Part shown: positions 53,357-62,075 of the stretch, piece after piece
Numbering within the stretch: position 1 is the first letter of the stretch
How the letters are laid out: every line of letters begins with the position of its first letter
Assembly: GCF_900111805.1 (NCBI RefSeq)
Contig: NZ_FOJN01000014.1
Span: 58,695-122,694 of the forward strand
DNA: 64,000 bases
From: Rhodococcoides kroppenstedtii
GTDB lineage: Bacteria > Actinomycetota > Actinomycetes > Mycobacteriales > Mycobacteriaceae
Reading direction: 5' to 3'
Position numbers and translations under genes: made by a program
Notes under the pieces: model-generated
What the model was told of the DNA's origin: nothing
Seen by the model: only the letters and a program-made list of their open reading frames with translations
The model's database searches: none

Positions 53357-53371
53357 GCGCAACGATTGCGC
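53357..53371. promoter_or_regulatory. operator-like palindrome upstream of the TPP-enzyme gene
   Basis: GCGCAA-CGA-TTGCGC, a perfect 6-3-6 inverted repeat, 79 bases upstream of ATG 53277 on the minus strand. Its core CAACGATTG is the same as in the Fur/Zur-like site at 25416-25428; the resemblance may be chance. No regulator is assigned. Confidence 0.45.
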
Positions 53372-53378
53372 AGAATGA

Positions 53379-53422
53379 CGCACACTGCCGTGGCCCCCGA
53401 CGGGAAACCACGGCAGTGTGCG
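53379..53422 (-). terminator. strong hairpin after the ABM gene
   Basis: Perfect 15-base stem (53379-53393 with 53408-53422, CGCACACTGCCGTGG) with a 14-base loop, 16 bases past the ABM stop codon on the minus strand. Likely terminator or processing site separating the amidohydrolase operon from the TPP-enzyme gene. Confidence 0.65.
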
Positions 53423-53437
53423 CAAGAGGAACGGTTC

Positions 53438-53761
53438 TCACTCGACCGTCATCTCGCCCATCTCGTTCCACCCGGTGGCCTCGATGGACTCGCTGATGAT
53501 CTTCGGCGTCGACGCCAGCGCCTTCGGCAACTCCTCGGTCGCCTTCCGGAAGTGATCGCTGTTCACGTGTGCACCCCCGGCCTCACCATCGCGGAAGGCC
53601 TCCACGAGCACGTACGTGTTCGGCTCCTCGAGGCTCTTCGACCACTCGAACCACAGGCAGCCCTCCTCGGCGCGGGTGGCCGCGGTGAATTCGGCGACGT
53701 GGTCCGGCCAACGGTCGGTCCAGTCGGGCTTGGTGGTGAACTTGACGACGATGAAGATCAC
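53438..53761 (-). CDS. ABM-domain protein, putative quinol monooxygenase
   Basis: 107 residues; single antibiotic-biosynthesis-monooxygenase (dimeric ferredoxin-like) domain: FIVVKFTTKPDWTDRWPDHVAEFTAATRAEEGCLWFEWS, then YVLVEAFRDGEAGGAHVNSDHF. Such cofactor-free proteins oxidise quinols or act as accessory factors. ATG 53761. It is 81 bases after the alcohol dehydrogenase gene and appears to be the last gene of the operon. Confidence 0.8.
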   Translation of the reverse strand: MIFIVVKFTTKPDWTDRWPDHVAEFTAATRAEEGCLWFEWSKSLEEPNTYVLVEAFRDGEAGGAHVNSDHFRKATEELPKALASTPKIISESIEATGWNEMGEMTVE

Positions 53762-53842
53762 GGGGCGCTCCTGCGGGGTCGGTGTCCGAGCTGTTCTCGA
53801 CTGAAGGGGATTCGCGGCCGGCGTGACGCTCGGCCGAGTCGG

Positions 53843-54877
53843 TCACGGTGTGAGAATGGCCCGGCCGCGGACCCGGCCGGCGTCGAGATCGTCGATGGCG
53901 GACTGAAAATCGTCGAGGGCGTATTTCGCCGTGTGCAGCACCACCGCGCCGCGCGCAGCGAGTGCCATGAGGTCGCACAGGTCATTGTAGGACCCGACCA
54001 GGTTACCGACGATGTTCAGCTCGGCCGAGACGATGTCGATGGTGGGGACGTCGATGTTCTCGCCGTAGCCGACGACGTAGTAGTCGCCCGCCTGCCGCAG
54101 CATCGCGACACCCTCGGCGGTCGCTCCGCCCTCGCCGACGAAGTCGATCACCACCTCGGCGCCGACACCGCCGGTGAGGTCACGCACGGCCTCCACCTGG
54201 CCGCCGTCCGCCACGACGCCGTGGTGCGCGCCGATGGTCTCGGCCAACGCCACCGCGTCCGGGTTCCGGTCGACCACCACGATCTCGGCGGGGGTGAGCG
54301 CCGTCAACACCTGAATCCCGATGTGCCCCAGTCCACCGGCCCCGATCACGACCACACGGTCCCGCGGAGTCAGAGTGCGCGAGGCCTTGGCGACGGCGTG
54401 GTACGCGGTCAGTCCGGCGTCCGCGAGGGCGGCGACGTCGGCGGGTTCGAGCGAGTCGTCGATCTTCACGACGCTGCGTGCCGACGTCCTGAGATATTCC
54501 GCGTACCCGCCGTGGGTGTCGATGCCCGGGAACTGGTTCTGCTCGCAGTGGACGTCGTCACCGGATCGGCAGGCGCGGCAGAAACCGCAGGTGATGAGCG
54601 GGTGCACGATCACTTTGTCGCCCTCGGCCACGGTCGTGACCGCGGACCCCACCGCGTGTACCCACCCGGCGTTCTCGTGACCGATGGTGTACGGCAGCGT
54701 CACCTGCGATTTCTCCGCCCACTGCCCCTCGAGGATGTGCAGATCGGTCCGGCAGACACCGGCCCCGCCGATCCGGACGATCACGTCGAACGGGCCCGTC
54801 GGCTCGGGTACGGGCAACTCCGTCATCTGCAGTTTCTCGTGGTAGCCCACGACCTGTACGGCGCGCATCGAGCTCAT
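53843..54877 (-). CDS. zinc-dependent NAD(P)-alcohol dehydrogenase
   Basis: 344 residues; medium-chain ADH. Catalytic zinc ligands C and H in GVCRTDLH and GHENAG; structural zinc Cys set in CGFCRACRSGDDVHC; Rossmann motif VIGAGGLGHIG. It oxidises a primary or secondary alcohol. GAGAGGA lies upstream of ATG 54877. It follows the DUF59 gene by 34 bases. In propane monooxygenase clusters an ADH of this type removes the alcohol product, which is the likely analogy. Confidence 0.88.
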   Translation of the reverse strand: MSSMRAVQVVGYHEKLQMTELPVPEPTGPFDVIVRIGGAGVCRTDLHILEGQWAEKSQVTLPYTIGHENAGWVHAVGSAVTTVAEGDKVIVHPLITCGFCRACRSGDDVHCEQNQFPGIDTHGGYAEYLRTSARSVVKIDDSLEPADVAALADAGLTAYHAVAKASRTLTPRDRVVVIGAGGLGHIGIQVLTALTPAEIVVVDRNPDAVALAETIGAHHGVVADGGQVEAVRDLTGGVGAEVVIDFVGEGGATAEGVAMLRQAGDYYVVGYGENIDVPTIDIVSAELNIVGNLVGSYNDLCDLMALAARGAVVLHTAKYALDDFQSAIDDLDAGRVRGRAILTP

Positions 54878-54911
54878 GGTGTGGTGTGTCCTCTCGGGAG
54901 TGAGGCCTGAG

Positions 54912-55637
54912 TCAGGCCGAGATGGTGGTGCGGTCGGGGTCGTCGTACCGCGTCCGAAGCAGGCCACGGCAGAAATGCGCATTCCCTTCGATCGAGATGC
55001 GGGTGGAACGCGCGCGGCGCAGAGCCAGTTGAACGTCGAGGCCGACGTAGCCCGCGCCCAGGTGGTCGACCATGACCGGTGCGTCGGGGCGGGTCGAGAG
55101 GCCGATAGCCGACCGTCGGTCCAGCAGTTCGTCCGTGGTGCGCCCCGGCGGCAGATCACCGAGGACGACGGTGGCCATCTCCTGCGGACTGCGCCACGGG
55201 TGCGCCGCCATCAGGGCGGTCAGGCTGCGTTCCATCGCCGCCACGTGCGCCTTGCGTCGGAAGATCGTTCGCAGCTCCTCCAAGTCGTCCTCGGCTTCGT
55301 GACCGAACGTTCCGCGGTAGCCCGCGTCCGTCGCGAGGCCGGCGTTGATGATCGCCGAATCGTGGTGGTCGTCGAGCGCGACCGACACCGATCGTGTCCA
55401 ATCCAGCTCCGACAGAGCCGTTTTCGCGTCCGACGCCATGAGGTAGGCGAAGTTCGGCGCACAGAAGGACGTGGGGAGGCGCAGGTGGACGGCAACGTCG
55501 CCGTCGTCGGATACCGCCAACGACGCCACGAAGTCGAGATCGGTCACGGGCTCGTCGAGTTCGGGGTCGATCACCGTGTCCAGCGCCCGCCACACGTCCG
55601 CCCGGCGAGAGTCCGTGCGCGGGGAGTTCGCGGTCAT
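54912..55637 (-). CDS. DUF59/MIP18-type iron-sulfur assembly protein
   Basis: 241 residues. The N-terminal DUF59 domain reads ALDTVIDPELDEPVTDLDFVASL, then LPTSFCAPNFAYLMA with the single conserved Cys. The C-terminal half (after about 110) is unassigned and contains LTALMAAHPWRSPQEMA. A DUF59 protein next to an amidohydrolase gene is typical of actinobacterial soluble diiron monooxygenase loci, where it assists metal-centre assembly. ATG 55637 overlaps the amidohydrolase stop (ATGA). Confidence 0.8.
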   Translation of the reverse strand: MTANSPRTDSRRADVWRALDTVIDPELDEPVTDLDFVASLAVSDDGDVAVHLRLPTSFCAPNFAYLMASDAKTALSELDWTRSVSVALDDHHDSAIINAGLATDAGYRGTFGHEAEDDLEELRTIFRRKAHVAAMERSLTALMAAHPWRSPQEMATVVLGDLPPGRTTDELLDRRSAIGLSTRPDAPVMVDHLGAGYVGLDVQLALRRARSTRISIEGNAHFCRGLLRTRYDDPDRTTISA

Positions 55638-56683
55638 GCGCCCACCAGGTCGTCGGCGACGCGATCCGCGCCGCGGGGGCCTGTCGCGGTCTCGTCCGCG
55701 TCGGCGACCCGCAGATGGGCCGGCACCTCGATGTCGTACATCGCAGCCGCGTTCAGCCCCAGGATCTTGCGCTTCTGGTTCTCGGTCAGCGCCGGGTACT
55801 CGGTGAGCTCCGCGGGGATCTCGAAGTCGACGAAGCTCTCGACCAGCCACCGGGGCGTCCACAGGGCGTAGTCGCTGGAGAACTGGATGCGGTCCTCCCC
55901 CACCCAGTAGAGCAGCTCGCCGAGAATCTGCCCGAAGTACTTGGGGCGGGTGAACATGAAGGGCATCGCCACGGCGAGACCGGCGTGCACGTTCGGCTCC
56001 TGGGTGGCGATCCAGCAGAAGTCTTCGAGGCGGGGCAGACCGCAGTGCTCGACGACGAAGTTCAGATCGGTGAAGTCGGTGGCGATGTGGTCGACGTCCG
56101 CGACGTCGAAGGCGTCCCGGTCGAGCGGCCGGATGGTCGGGCCCTTGTGTACGTGGATGTTGCGGATGCCGACCTCCCGACACACCTCGAGGTAGCGGCG
56201 GGTCCAGTCGTCGTCGAGCTTGTATCCGCGGGAGTCGCCGTGCCATTCGGCGGTGTAGAGCTTGACGCCCTTCAGGCCGAACCGTTCCGCATCCGCGCGG
56301 AGCTGGTCCAACCCGGCCTCCCCGTTGCGGGGATCGAAATTGTGGTTGTAGGTCAGCTTGCCGGGGTTGGCCTGCGTGAGTGCCCACGCCTCCTCGGTCT
56401 GCCCGAAACCGTCGACGTAGAACTCCCCGAGCCGAGCCGGCTGGAAGATCGCGTGATCGACGTAGCCGTCTTCGAACAGGTCCTTCATGAACCGCTCACC
56501 GCCCTGGTACAGGTACTCCTCGTACGTCCAGAGCTCGCTGTCCGGCGACAGATTGCGGTGATAGTCGTAGAAGCAGTCGATGAACTGCTTTCCGTGGACG
56601 TTGCGTTGGTTCTCCGGTCGCGCATCCCACAGCGCCACGTGCGCGTCGACGATGAAGTAGCTGGTGCCGTCCTTGGTGTACAT
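55634..56683 (-). CDS. amidohydrolase-family (TIM-barrel) protein of prm/mim-type clusters
   Basis: 349 residues. Amidohydrolase-2-like: VDAHVALWDARPENQ near the start, HVHKGP, VEHCGLPR, and ILGLNAAAMYDI at the C-terminus. The N-terminal metal motif is DAHVAL and not the usual HxH, so metal binding and hydrolysis are uncertain. Proteins of this kind accompany propane and related monooxygenases and may help assemble them. ATG 56683 has GGAAGGGAAG upstream. First gene of the minus-strand operon, divergent from the AcoR-type regulator. Confidence 0.8.
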   Translation of the reverse strand: MYTKDGTSYFIVDAHVALWDARPENQRNVHGKQFIDCFYDYHRNLSPDSELWTYEEYLYQGGERFMKDLFEDGYVDHAIFQPARLGEFYVDGFGQTEEAWALTQANPGKLTYNHNFDPRNGEAGLDQLRADAERFGLKGVKLYTAEWHGDSRGYKLDDDWTRRYLEVCREVGIRNIHVHKGPTIRPLDRDAFDVADVDHIATDFTDLNFVVEHCGLPRLEDFCWIATQEPNVHAGLAVAMPFMFTRPKYFGQILGELLYWVGEDRIQFSSDYALWTPRWLVESFVDFEIPAELTEYPALTENQKRKILGLNAAAMYDIEVPAHLRVADADETATGPRGADRVADDLVGA

Positions 56684-56768
56684 CCGGGCTTCCCTTCCCG
56701 TGTGACTGTCGCCACACCTTCGGGTGCACACGCTAGGAGCCCCCCGCACCCGTCGACAGGCCGTCGGC

Positions 56769-56818
56769 GTCTCACATTGAGACGGCTCGGAATGCGCGGA
56801 ACTGTAATGTGGGTCACA
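56769..56818. promoter_or_regulatory. inverted repeats between the amidohydrolase operon and its regulator
   Basis: GTCTCA-CAT-TGAGAC (56769-56783, perfect 6-3-6) is the form of upstream activator site recognised by AcoR-type Fis-family activators. A second repeat ATGTG-GGT-CACAT (56806-56818) overlaps the regulator start region and could mediate autoregulation. Assignment to this regulator is by position and form. Confidence 0.5.
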
Positions 56819-58257
56819 TGCAGGTAGGGGCATACGACGGGGAGCGGGACGCTGTCGGCGCACCCGTCCCACCGCGTGTGCGGGCGTCCTGGGAACGAAG
56901 CCAGTCGTACGGCATCCCGGTGGACGCAGTCGAACCGACGTTCACGGGAACCCGATCTCCCGGATCGCTCTTCCACGAGTGCGGCGACGCCGTCCTCGCG
57001 GACCTGCACCGGTCGATGACCACCGAGCCCGTCGGGATGATGCTCACCGACGCCCACGGCGTCGTCATCACCCGCCTCAGCGGCGATCGGGCGCTCCTCC
57101 GCGCGCTCGACGCGGTCCACCTCGCCCCCGGGTTCGGCTACTCCGAACGCGAGGTGGGCACCAACGGCCTCGGACTCGCGCTCGCCGACCACGCGCCCAC
57201 CCTGGTCCGCGCGGAGCAGCACTACTCCCGCACACTGTCCGGATTCACCTGCGCCGCAGCCCCGGTCGTCGATCCGGCGACTGGCCGACTCGACGGCGCC
57301 GTCAACCTGACCACGTGGTCTCGGTCCTCCAGCGAGTTGCTGCTCACCCTGGCCCGGGCCGCCGCCGGCACCATCGCGGCGACCATGCTGAGCCGCGGCT
57401 CGTCCGGACCGGCTCCCACCCGACCACGTCGCTCGCTCTTCCGCGTCGACCACGGACTCGGCCGCGCCACCGAAAATCTCGGATCCGATTGGACGGCAAC
57501 CGTCACCGCCACCCGAGCAGCACTGATCGCCGGCCGCGTCGTGGCCGTCGTGGGCGAACCGGGCACCGGACGCGCCACCGCCGCCGAGATCGCGGCCCGG
57601 CGCGCCTGGCCCGACCACCGCGTCCTCACCGCGGGCGCACCCGATCCGGACGACGCCGAGTCCTGGTTGTCACTGTGGGATTTCGAGGCCGGACGGGCGG
57701 ACACCGTCGTCGTCGTCCGCGATGTGGACGCCCTGCCCACGTACGTTGCGGACCGCCTCGCGGCGGTTCTGCTCACCGGTCCCGGAGCCACGATGCCGGT
57801 GGTCGTCACGGCGGAGAACCTCGCTGCAATACCGGCCGCGTTCACGACGGCGATCACCGCGGCCGTGCCGCTCTCACCGCTGCGCGAGCGACCCGGCGAC
57901 GTCGCGCCCCTGGCCCACCGAATCGCGCACGGCGTCCGCGGACGCGACGTCGCCTTCACGGCGGCGGCGATCCGGGTGCTGCAGCAGTTCTCCTGGCCGC
58001 AGAACTGCGCCCACCTCCGCCGCGTCGTCGAGGACGTGGTCCGCCGGGTGGACGTCGTCGACGTTCCCGCCCTCCCGGCCGAGCTCGTCGTCGATTCCGG
58101 CGGTCGCCGACTGTCGACCATCGAGGCGTTCGAGCGCCGCGAGATCGTGCGAGTCCTGGCCGACGGAGCCACGATGGCCGCCGCGGCCGAGCGACTCGGC
58201 ATGAGCCGCGCGACGCTCTACCGGAAGATCAAGTACTACCGGATCCCCGCACGCTGA
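56818..58257 (+). CDS. AcoR/MimR-type Fis-family activator with degenerate AAA domain
   Basis: 479 residues. GAF domain (about 70-190: PVGMMLTDAHGVVITRLSGD, GFGYSEREVGTNGLGLAL), a reduced AAA+ region with Walker A-like GEPGTGRA in which the Lys is Arg, no GAFTGA loop, and a Fis helix-turn-helix at the end (AAAAERLGMSRATLYRKIKYYRI). Lack of GAFTGA fits actinobacteria, which have no sigma-54; it presumably activates sigma-A promoters. GTG 56809 is also in frame. Divergent from the amidohydrolase operon, as in mim and prm loci. Confidence 0.83.
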   Translation: MQVGAYDGERDAVGAPVPPRVRASWERSQSYGIPVDAVEPTFTGTRSPGSLFHECGDAVLADLHRSMTTEPVGMMLTDAHGVVITRLSGDRALLRALDAVHLAPGFGYSEREVGTNGLGLALADHAPTLVRAEQHYSRTLSGFTCAAAPVVDPATGRLDGAVNLTTWSRSSSELLLTLARAAAGTIAATMLSRGSSGPAPTRPRRSLFRVDHGLGRATENLGSDWTATVTATRAALIAGRVVAVVGEPGTGRATAAEIAARRAWPDHRVLTAGAPDPDDAESWLSLWDFEAGRADTVVVVRDVDALPTYVADRLAAVLLTGPGATMPVVVTAENLAAIPAAFTTAITAAVPLSPLRERPGDVAPLAHRIAHGVRGRDVAFTAAAIRVLQQFSWPQNCAHLRRVVEDVVRRVDVVDVPALPAELVVDSGGRRLSTIEAFERREIVRVLADGATMAAAAERLGMSRATLYRKIKYYRIPAR

Positions 58258-58278
58258 CCCCGACCGGGCCCCGACGCA

Positions 58279-58311
58279 CGAAACCCCGCGACGACGGCGC
58301 CGCGGGGTTCG
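58279..58311. terminator. bidirectional terminator between the activator and msrA genes
   Basis: Stem CGAAACCCCGCG with CGCGGGGTTCG (one bulged A), loop of about 10 bases, between convergent stops at 58257 and 58328. Confidence 0.7.
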
Positions 58312-58327
58312 TTGACGAGTGACGAGA

Positions 58328-58852
58328 TCAGGCCGTCGCGCGCCGGGGAAGCTTCCAGTCGGGACGCACCCAGTGGCAGGTGTACCCGTTCGGGATGCGC
58401 TGCAGGTAGTCCTGGTGCTCGGGCTCCGCTTCCCAGAAGTCGCCCGCCGCTGTCACTTCCGTGACCACCTTGCCCGGCCAGATGCCGGAGGCGTCCACGT
58501 CGGCGATGGTGTCGAGGGCGACCTCCTTCTGCTCCTCGCTCGTGTAGAAGATCGCCGAGCGGTAGCTGAGGCCGACGTCGTTGCCCTGTCGGTTCTTCGT
58601 CGACGGATCGTGGATCTGGAAGAAGAACTCCAGCAGATTTCGGAACGACGTCCGCGTGGGATCGAAGACGATCTCGACCGCCTCGGCGTGCGTGCCGTGG
58701 TTGCGGTAGGTCGCGTTCGGGACGTCGCCACCGGAATAGCCGACCCGCGTCGACAGCACGCCCGGCTGCTTGCGGATGAGTTCCTCGACGCCCCAGAAGC
58801 ATCCGCCCGCCAGGATCGCGGTCTCGGTCGCCGTTCCCGTTGCCTCGGCCAT
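58328..58852 (-). CDS. msrA: peptide methionine-S-sulfoxide reductase A
   Basis: 174 residues. The MsrA active-site motif GCFWG ([15 protein letters not shown]) is present, followed by [28 protein letters not shown] and [16 protein letters not shown]. It reduces methionine sulfoxide in proteins using thioredoxin or mycoredoxin. ATG 58852 has GAGGAGG upstream; upstream sequence in the same frame is not conserved. Single gene. Confidence 0.93.
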   Translation of the reverse strand: MAEATGTATETAILAGGCFWGVEELIRKQPGVLSTRVGYSGGDVPNATYRNHGTHAEAVEIVFDPTRTSFRNLLEFFFQIHDPSTKNRQGNDVGLSYRSAIFYTSEEQKEVALDTIADVDASGIWPGKVVTEVTAAGDFWEAEPEHQDYLQRIPNGYTCHWVRPDWKLPRRATA

Positions 58853-59003
58853 GTGTGACTCCTCCTCGAAGGTCGGTTCGGTGCACTCGGTTCGTTGCAC
58901 ACTGCGCACCGTCTCTCCGACGAACGTTCGGACGGGGTCCGCTTGTTCCGCTCCCTCGACCGCCACGCCGCCCGTCGGCGGGCGTGCTAACTTACTCGCG
59001 TCT

Positions 59004-59900
59004 TCAACGTTCGTTGAGAACTGGTGACGGAGGCCCCGGGGGGGAGCTGTGATTTGGTCGACCGCGCACGACGGTGGTGCGGAGCGTGCCCAGGCGCTCC
59101 ACCTCGACGTCCACCACGTCTCCGTCGCCCAGCAGCCATCGAGGGTCGCGCGCGTACCCGACGCCGCTCGGTGTGCCGGTGGCCAGCAGATCCCCCGATC
59201 GGATGCCGACGGTGCGCGAGATCAGCGCGAGCGTGTCGCCCACGGAGAAGATCAGATCGTCGGTCGACGCGTCCTGCACGGTGACGCCGTTGACTCGCGT
59301 GCGTATCCGCAGCCCGTCGCGCAGGTCCCCCACCTCGTCGGCCGGCACCAGCGGGCCGAGGGGGCCGGATCCTTCGACGTTCTTGCCGAGCGTCCACTGG
59401 GACGTCCTCTTCTGCGCGCCACGGGCCGTGATGTCGTCGAAGGTCGAGTAGCCCACCACCGCAGCGAGGGCGTCGTCGGCCGACGCCGATGCGAGGTCGG
59501 CGCCCACCCACGCCACCACCTCCCCCTCCCAGTCCAGCCCGTCCTCGTCGGCGGGGATCTCCACGACACCGTCGCCGACTCCCAACGACGACGTCCATCG
59601 CGCGAAGATCGTGGGGAATTCCGGCAGGGGGTCGCCGGAGTAACTCCCCTCGGCGTGATGTCGGGCGTAATTCAGGCCGACGCAGAACACGCGGGCGCTC
59701 GGGAGGACCGGGGGAACCAGCACGACGTCGGTTCGGCGAAACGACGGGCCGACGGCGCCGAGCGCGAGATGGCTGCGGGGGTCCGACCAGAACGCGTCGA
59801 GTTCGGCGACCACCGCGATCTCGTCGCCGCCCTCGGCACCCCGCAGTTCCGCCACCTCCACCGGACCGCCCGCCGTCCGTCGTATTCCCACGAAGCGCAT
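59004..59900 (-). CDS. fumarylacetoacetate hydrolase family protein
   Basis: 298 residues. FAH C-terminal-type fold: [25 protein letters not shown], the metal-binding Glu pair in [51 protein letters not shown]. Family members cleave or decarboxylate 2-oxo-enol acids from aromatic catabolism. The last 15 residues are Pro-rich. Divergent (110-base gap) from the DUF3500/IclR/hydroxylase operon. Confidence 0.85.
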   Translation of the reverse strand: MRFVGIRRTAGGPVEVAELRGAEGGDEIAVVAELDAFWSDPRSHLALGAVGPSFRRTDVVLVPPVLPSARVFCVGLNYARHHAEGSYSGDPLPEFPTIFARWTSSLGVGDGVVEIPADEDGLDWEGEVVAWVGADLASASADDALAAVVGYSTFDDITARGAQKRTSQWTLGKNVEGSGPLGPLVPADEVGDLRDGLRIRTRVNGVTVQDASTDDLIFSVGDTLALISRTVGIRSGDLLATGTPSGVGYARDPRWLLGDGDVVDVEVERLGTLRTTVVRGRPNHSSPPGPPSPVLNER

Positions 59901-60010
59901 GTCGTCGTCCCCCGTTCTCCCGGTCGTCGTCTCGACCGTGGTGCGCGGACCCTACGACGCGCCGTCGTCCGATTCGGGTCGTCGACCGTGTCCACCGGGA
60001 CGAGGTCGCG

Positions 60011-61264
60011 ATGACCGGGGACTTCCGTCGCTATCTCTTTCCGCACGATCATCCTCGGCTGTCCGAGATTCGGGGCCTGGACGCCGCCGAGTACGCGCGG
60101 GTCGCGAGCCGCCCCGGGACCTTCACCGGCGGACTGATCGCCGGCTGGACTCCGCTCTACCGCCGCCCGTTCCGCGGCGTCACCGAGAACGGGACACTCC
60201 GGCGCGACGTGCACCTGCCGACCCCGGCCCGGCCGTCGGAAGCCGCCCCCGTCGCGGCGATGGTCGACGCCGCCGAGGCCCTGCTGAGCATGCTCGCCGA
60301 GAGCGACCGCACGCGACTGTGTCACGAGGTCGACGCGGGCGAGTGGCAGACCTGGGCCAATCCGGAGTTCCTGCAGTTCGACACCGGCATCCGCCTCGAG
60401 CGGACCACCGGCGCGGTGCGCGGCGCCGTAATGGATCTGATCCGGGCGTCGTTGTCTCCCGACGGGTACGAGACCGTGCGGAACACCATGCGCATCAACG
60501 GTTTCCTGGGCGCGACGGTCGACCTGCCGACCATCCTCGGCGAGTGGTCCTACAACGTGGCCCTGTACGGTCGACCGCACCTCACCGAGCCGTGGGGGTG
60601 GCAGCTGTTCGGTCACCACCTGGCCGTGAACTGCCTCGTCGTCGACGGACGCATGACCATCGGCCCCGCCTTCCTCGGCGCCGAACCCGACGAGATCGAC
60701 GCCGGACCGCACGCGGGGGTGCGTACCCTCGGCCGCCACACGGCGGCGATGCGGCGGGTCATGGCGGCGCTCGATCCCGCCCAGCGTGCCCGCGCCACCG
60801 TGTACCGGCACATGGTGGACCCCGCGATGCCGCCGGGCCGCGTGCATCCGGGCGACGAGAGGCATCTCGCCGGAGCGTTCCAGGACAATCGCGTGATCCC
60901 GTTCGAGGGCATCCGCGTCGCGGACACGACCGAGACCGCCCGGCACGCCGTCCACGATGCCGTCGCGGCGTTCCTCCACCTGCTGCCGGACGGGCCGCGA
61001 CGTGCCGCGTTGCGGGACATCGCCGTTCACCGCGACGAGGCCTGGTTCTGCTGGATCGGCGGCCACGGCGAGCAGGACGTCTTCTACGCCCGCATCCAGT
61101 CACCCGCGATCCTGCTCGAGGTCGACCATCACTGCGGCGTCTTCCTCGACTACGACGAACCGAAGCCGTTCCACGTCCACACGGTCCTTCGCATCCCCCA
61201 CGGCAACGACTACGGGCGCGCGTGGATCCGACACCGGCGACAGAGCGCGTCGCCACACTCGTGA
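60011..61264 (+). CDS. DUF3500 family protein
   Basis: 417 residues matching DUF3500 in size and pattern: WQTWANPEFLQFDTGIRLE, MRINGFLGATVDLPTILGEWSYN, WGWQLFGHHLAVNCLVVDGRMTIGPAFLGAEPDEID, and the C-terminal YARIQSPAILLEVDHHCGVFLD. No signal peptide. Conserved His and acidic residues suggest a metal or small-molecule site, but the family function is unknown. ATG 60011. The IclR gene starts 11 bases after the stop, so co-transcription is likely. Confidence 0.8.
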   Translation: MTGDFRRYLFPHDHPRLSEIRGLDAAEYARVASRPGTFTGGLIAGWTPLYRRPFRGVTENGTLRRDVHLPTPARPSEAAPVAAMVDAAEALLSMLAESDRTRLCHEVDAGEWQTWANPEFLQFDTGIRLERTTGAVRGAVMDLIRASLSPDGYETVRNTMRINGFLGATVDLPTILGEWSYNVALYGRPHLTEPWGWQLFGHHLAVNCLVVDGRMTIGPAFLGAEPDEIDAGPHAGVRTLGRHTAAMRRVMAALDPAQRARATVYRHMVDPAMPPGRVHPGDERHLAGAFQDNRVIPFEGIRVADTTETARHAVHDAVAAFLHLLPDGPRRAALRDIAVHRDEAWFCWIGGHGEQDVFYARIQSPAILLEVDHHCGVFLDYDEPKPFHVHTVLRIPHGNDYGRAWIRHRRQSASPHS

Positions 61265-61274
61265 GGAGAGTCCC

Positions 61275-61988
61275 CTGGCCGACATAGGACGTGCGTCCCT
61301 GATTCTGGACACGCTCGCTGAGAGCCGAACGATGTTGTCGCTCACCGAACTCGCGCGCCGTACCGGGCTGCCCCGGTCCACCGTGCACCGGCTGATCCAG
61401 GCCCTCGAGGGCGAACTCCACGTCGTTCGGGATCCCGGCCGACGCGGGTATTCGCTGGGGCCGGGGCTGCTGAAGTTCGGTGTGGCAGCACACTCGCGTC
61501 TGGTCTCGAGCAACCGACGCTCGTTGGCGACGCTGGCGCGAACCACCGGGGAGAACGTCGATCTCGCGGTGTTCAGCGGACGCGAGGTGGTCGTCGTCGA
61601 CCAGGTGGAGTCACCGGACCGGGTCCGCTCGGCGACGGAAGTGGGGCGTGCCTTCTCCCTGCACGCGAGTTGCCTGGGCGTCGCGCTGATGGCCCTGCTC
61701 CCGGACGACACCGTGCAGACGTTGCTGTCCGGGCCCCTGACACGCTTCACGGAGCACACCGTCACCGATCCCGACGTTCTGATTCGGCGCATCGAGGACG
61801 TCCGCAGCACGCGGATCGCGGTCGACCGGGAAGAGCACGACCTCGGAATCTGCGCCGTGGCCACCGCCTTTCGCGGGCAGACGGGTGCGCTCCAGGCCGT
61901 GTCCGTGGTCATGCCGTCGTCCCGCTTCCGGCTCAAGCAGTCCCGGGCCATCGAGGGGCTCGAGCGACTCAATCCGGATCTCGCATGA
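61275..61988 (+). CDS. IclR-family regulator, apparently from a CTG start
   Basis: 237 residues. Winged helix-turn-helix at the very N-terminus (GRASLILDTLAESRTMLSLTELARRTGLPRSTVHRLIQALE) and an IclR effector domain (LGVALMALLP, RSTRIAVDREEHDLGICAVATAF). No ATG, GTG or TTG exists in frame between the DUF3500 stop region and the HTH; CTG 61275 lies six bases after GAGGAGAG and is the only start that keeps the full domain. The next ATG (61330) would remove part of the HTH. Likely controls the surrounding catabolic genes. Confidence 0.78.
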   Translation: MADIGRASLILDTLAESRTMLSLTELARRTGLPRSTVHRLIQALEGELHVVRDPGRRGYSLGPGLLKFGVAAHSRLVSSNRRSLATLARTTGENVDLAVFSGREVVVVDQVESPDRVRSATEVGRAFSLHASCLGVALMALLPDDTVQTLLSGPLTRFTEHTVTDPDVLIRRIEDVRSTRIAVDREEHDLGICAVATAFRGQTGALQAVSVVMPSSRFRLKQSRAIEGLERLNPDLA

Positions 61989-62075
61989 GGTCGGCATCCT
62001 CGACTTCGTCGTTGCGGTCCCGCCGGCCGGGACGACTTCCGTGACCGATCGAGTTCGCTTCGCCATCCTCGGGGT

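Noticed and set aside
56818..58257. Regulator considered as a sigma-54-dependent activator
   Set aside because: No GAFTGA loop and a degenerate Walker A; actinobacteria lack sigma-54.
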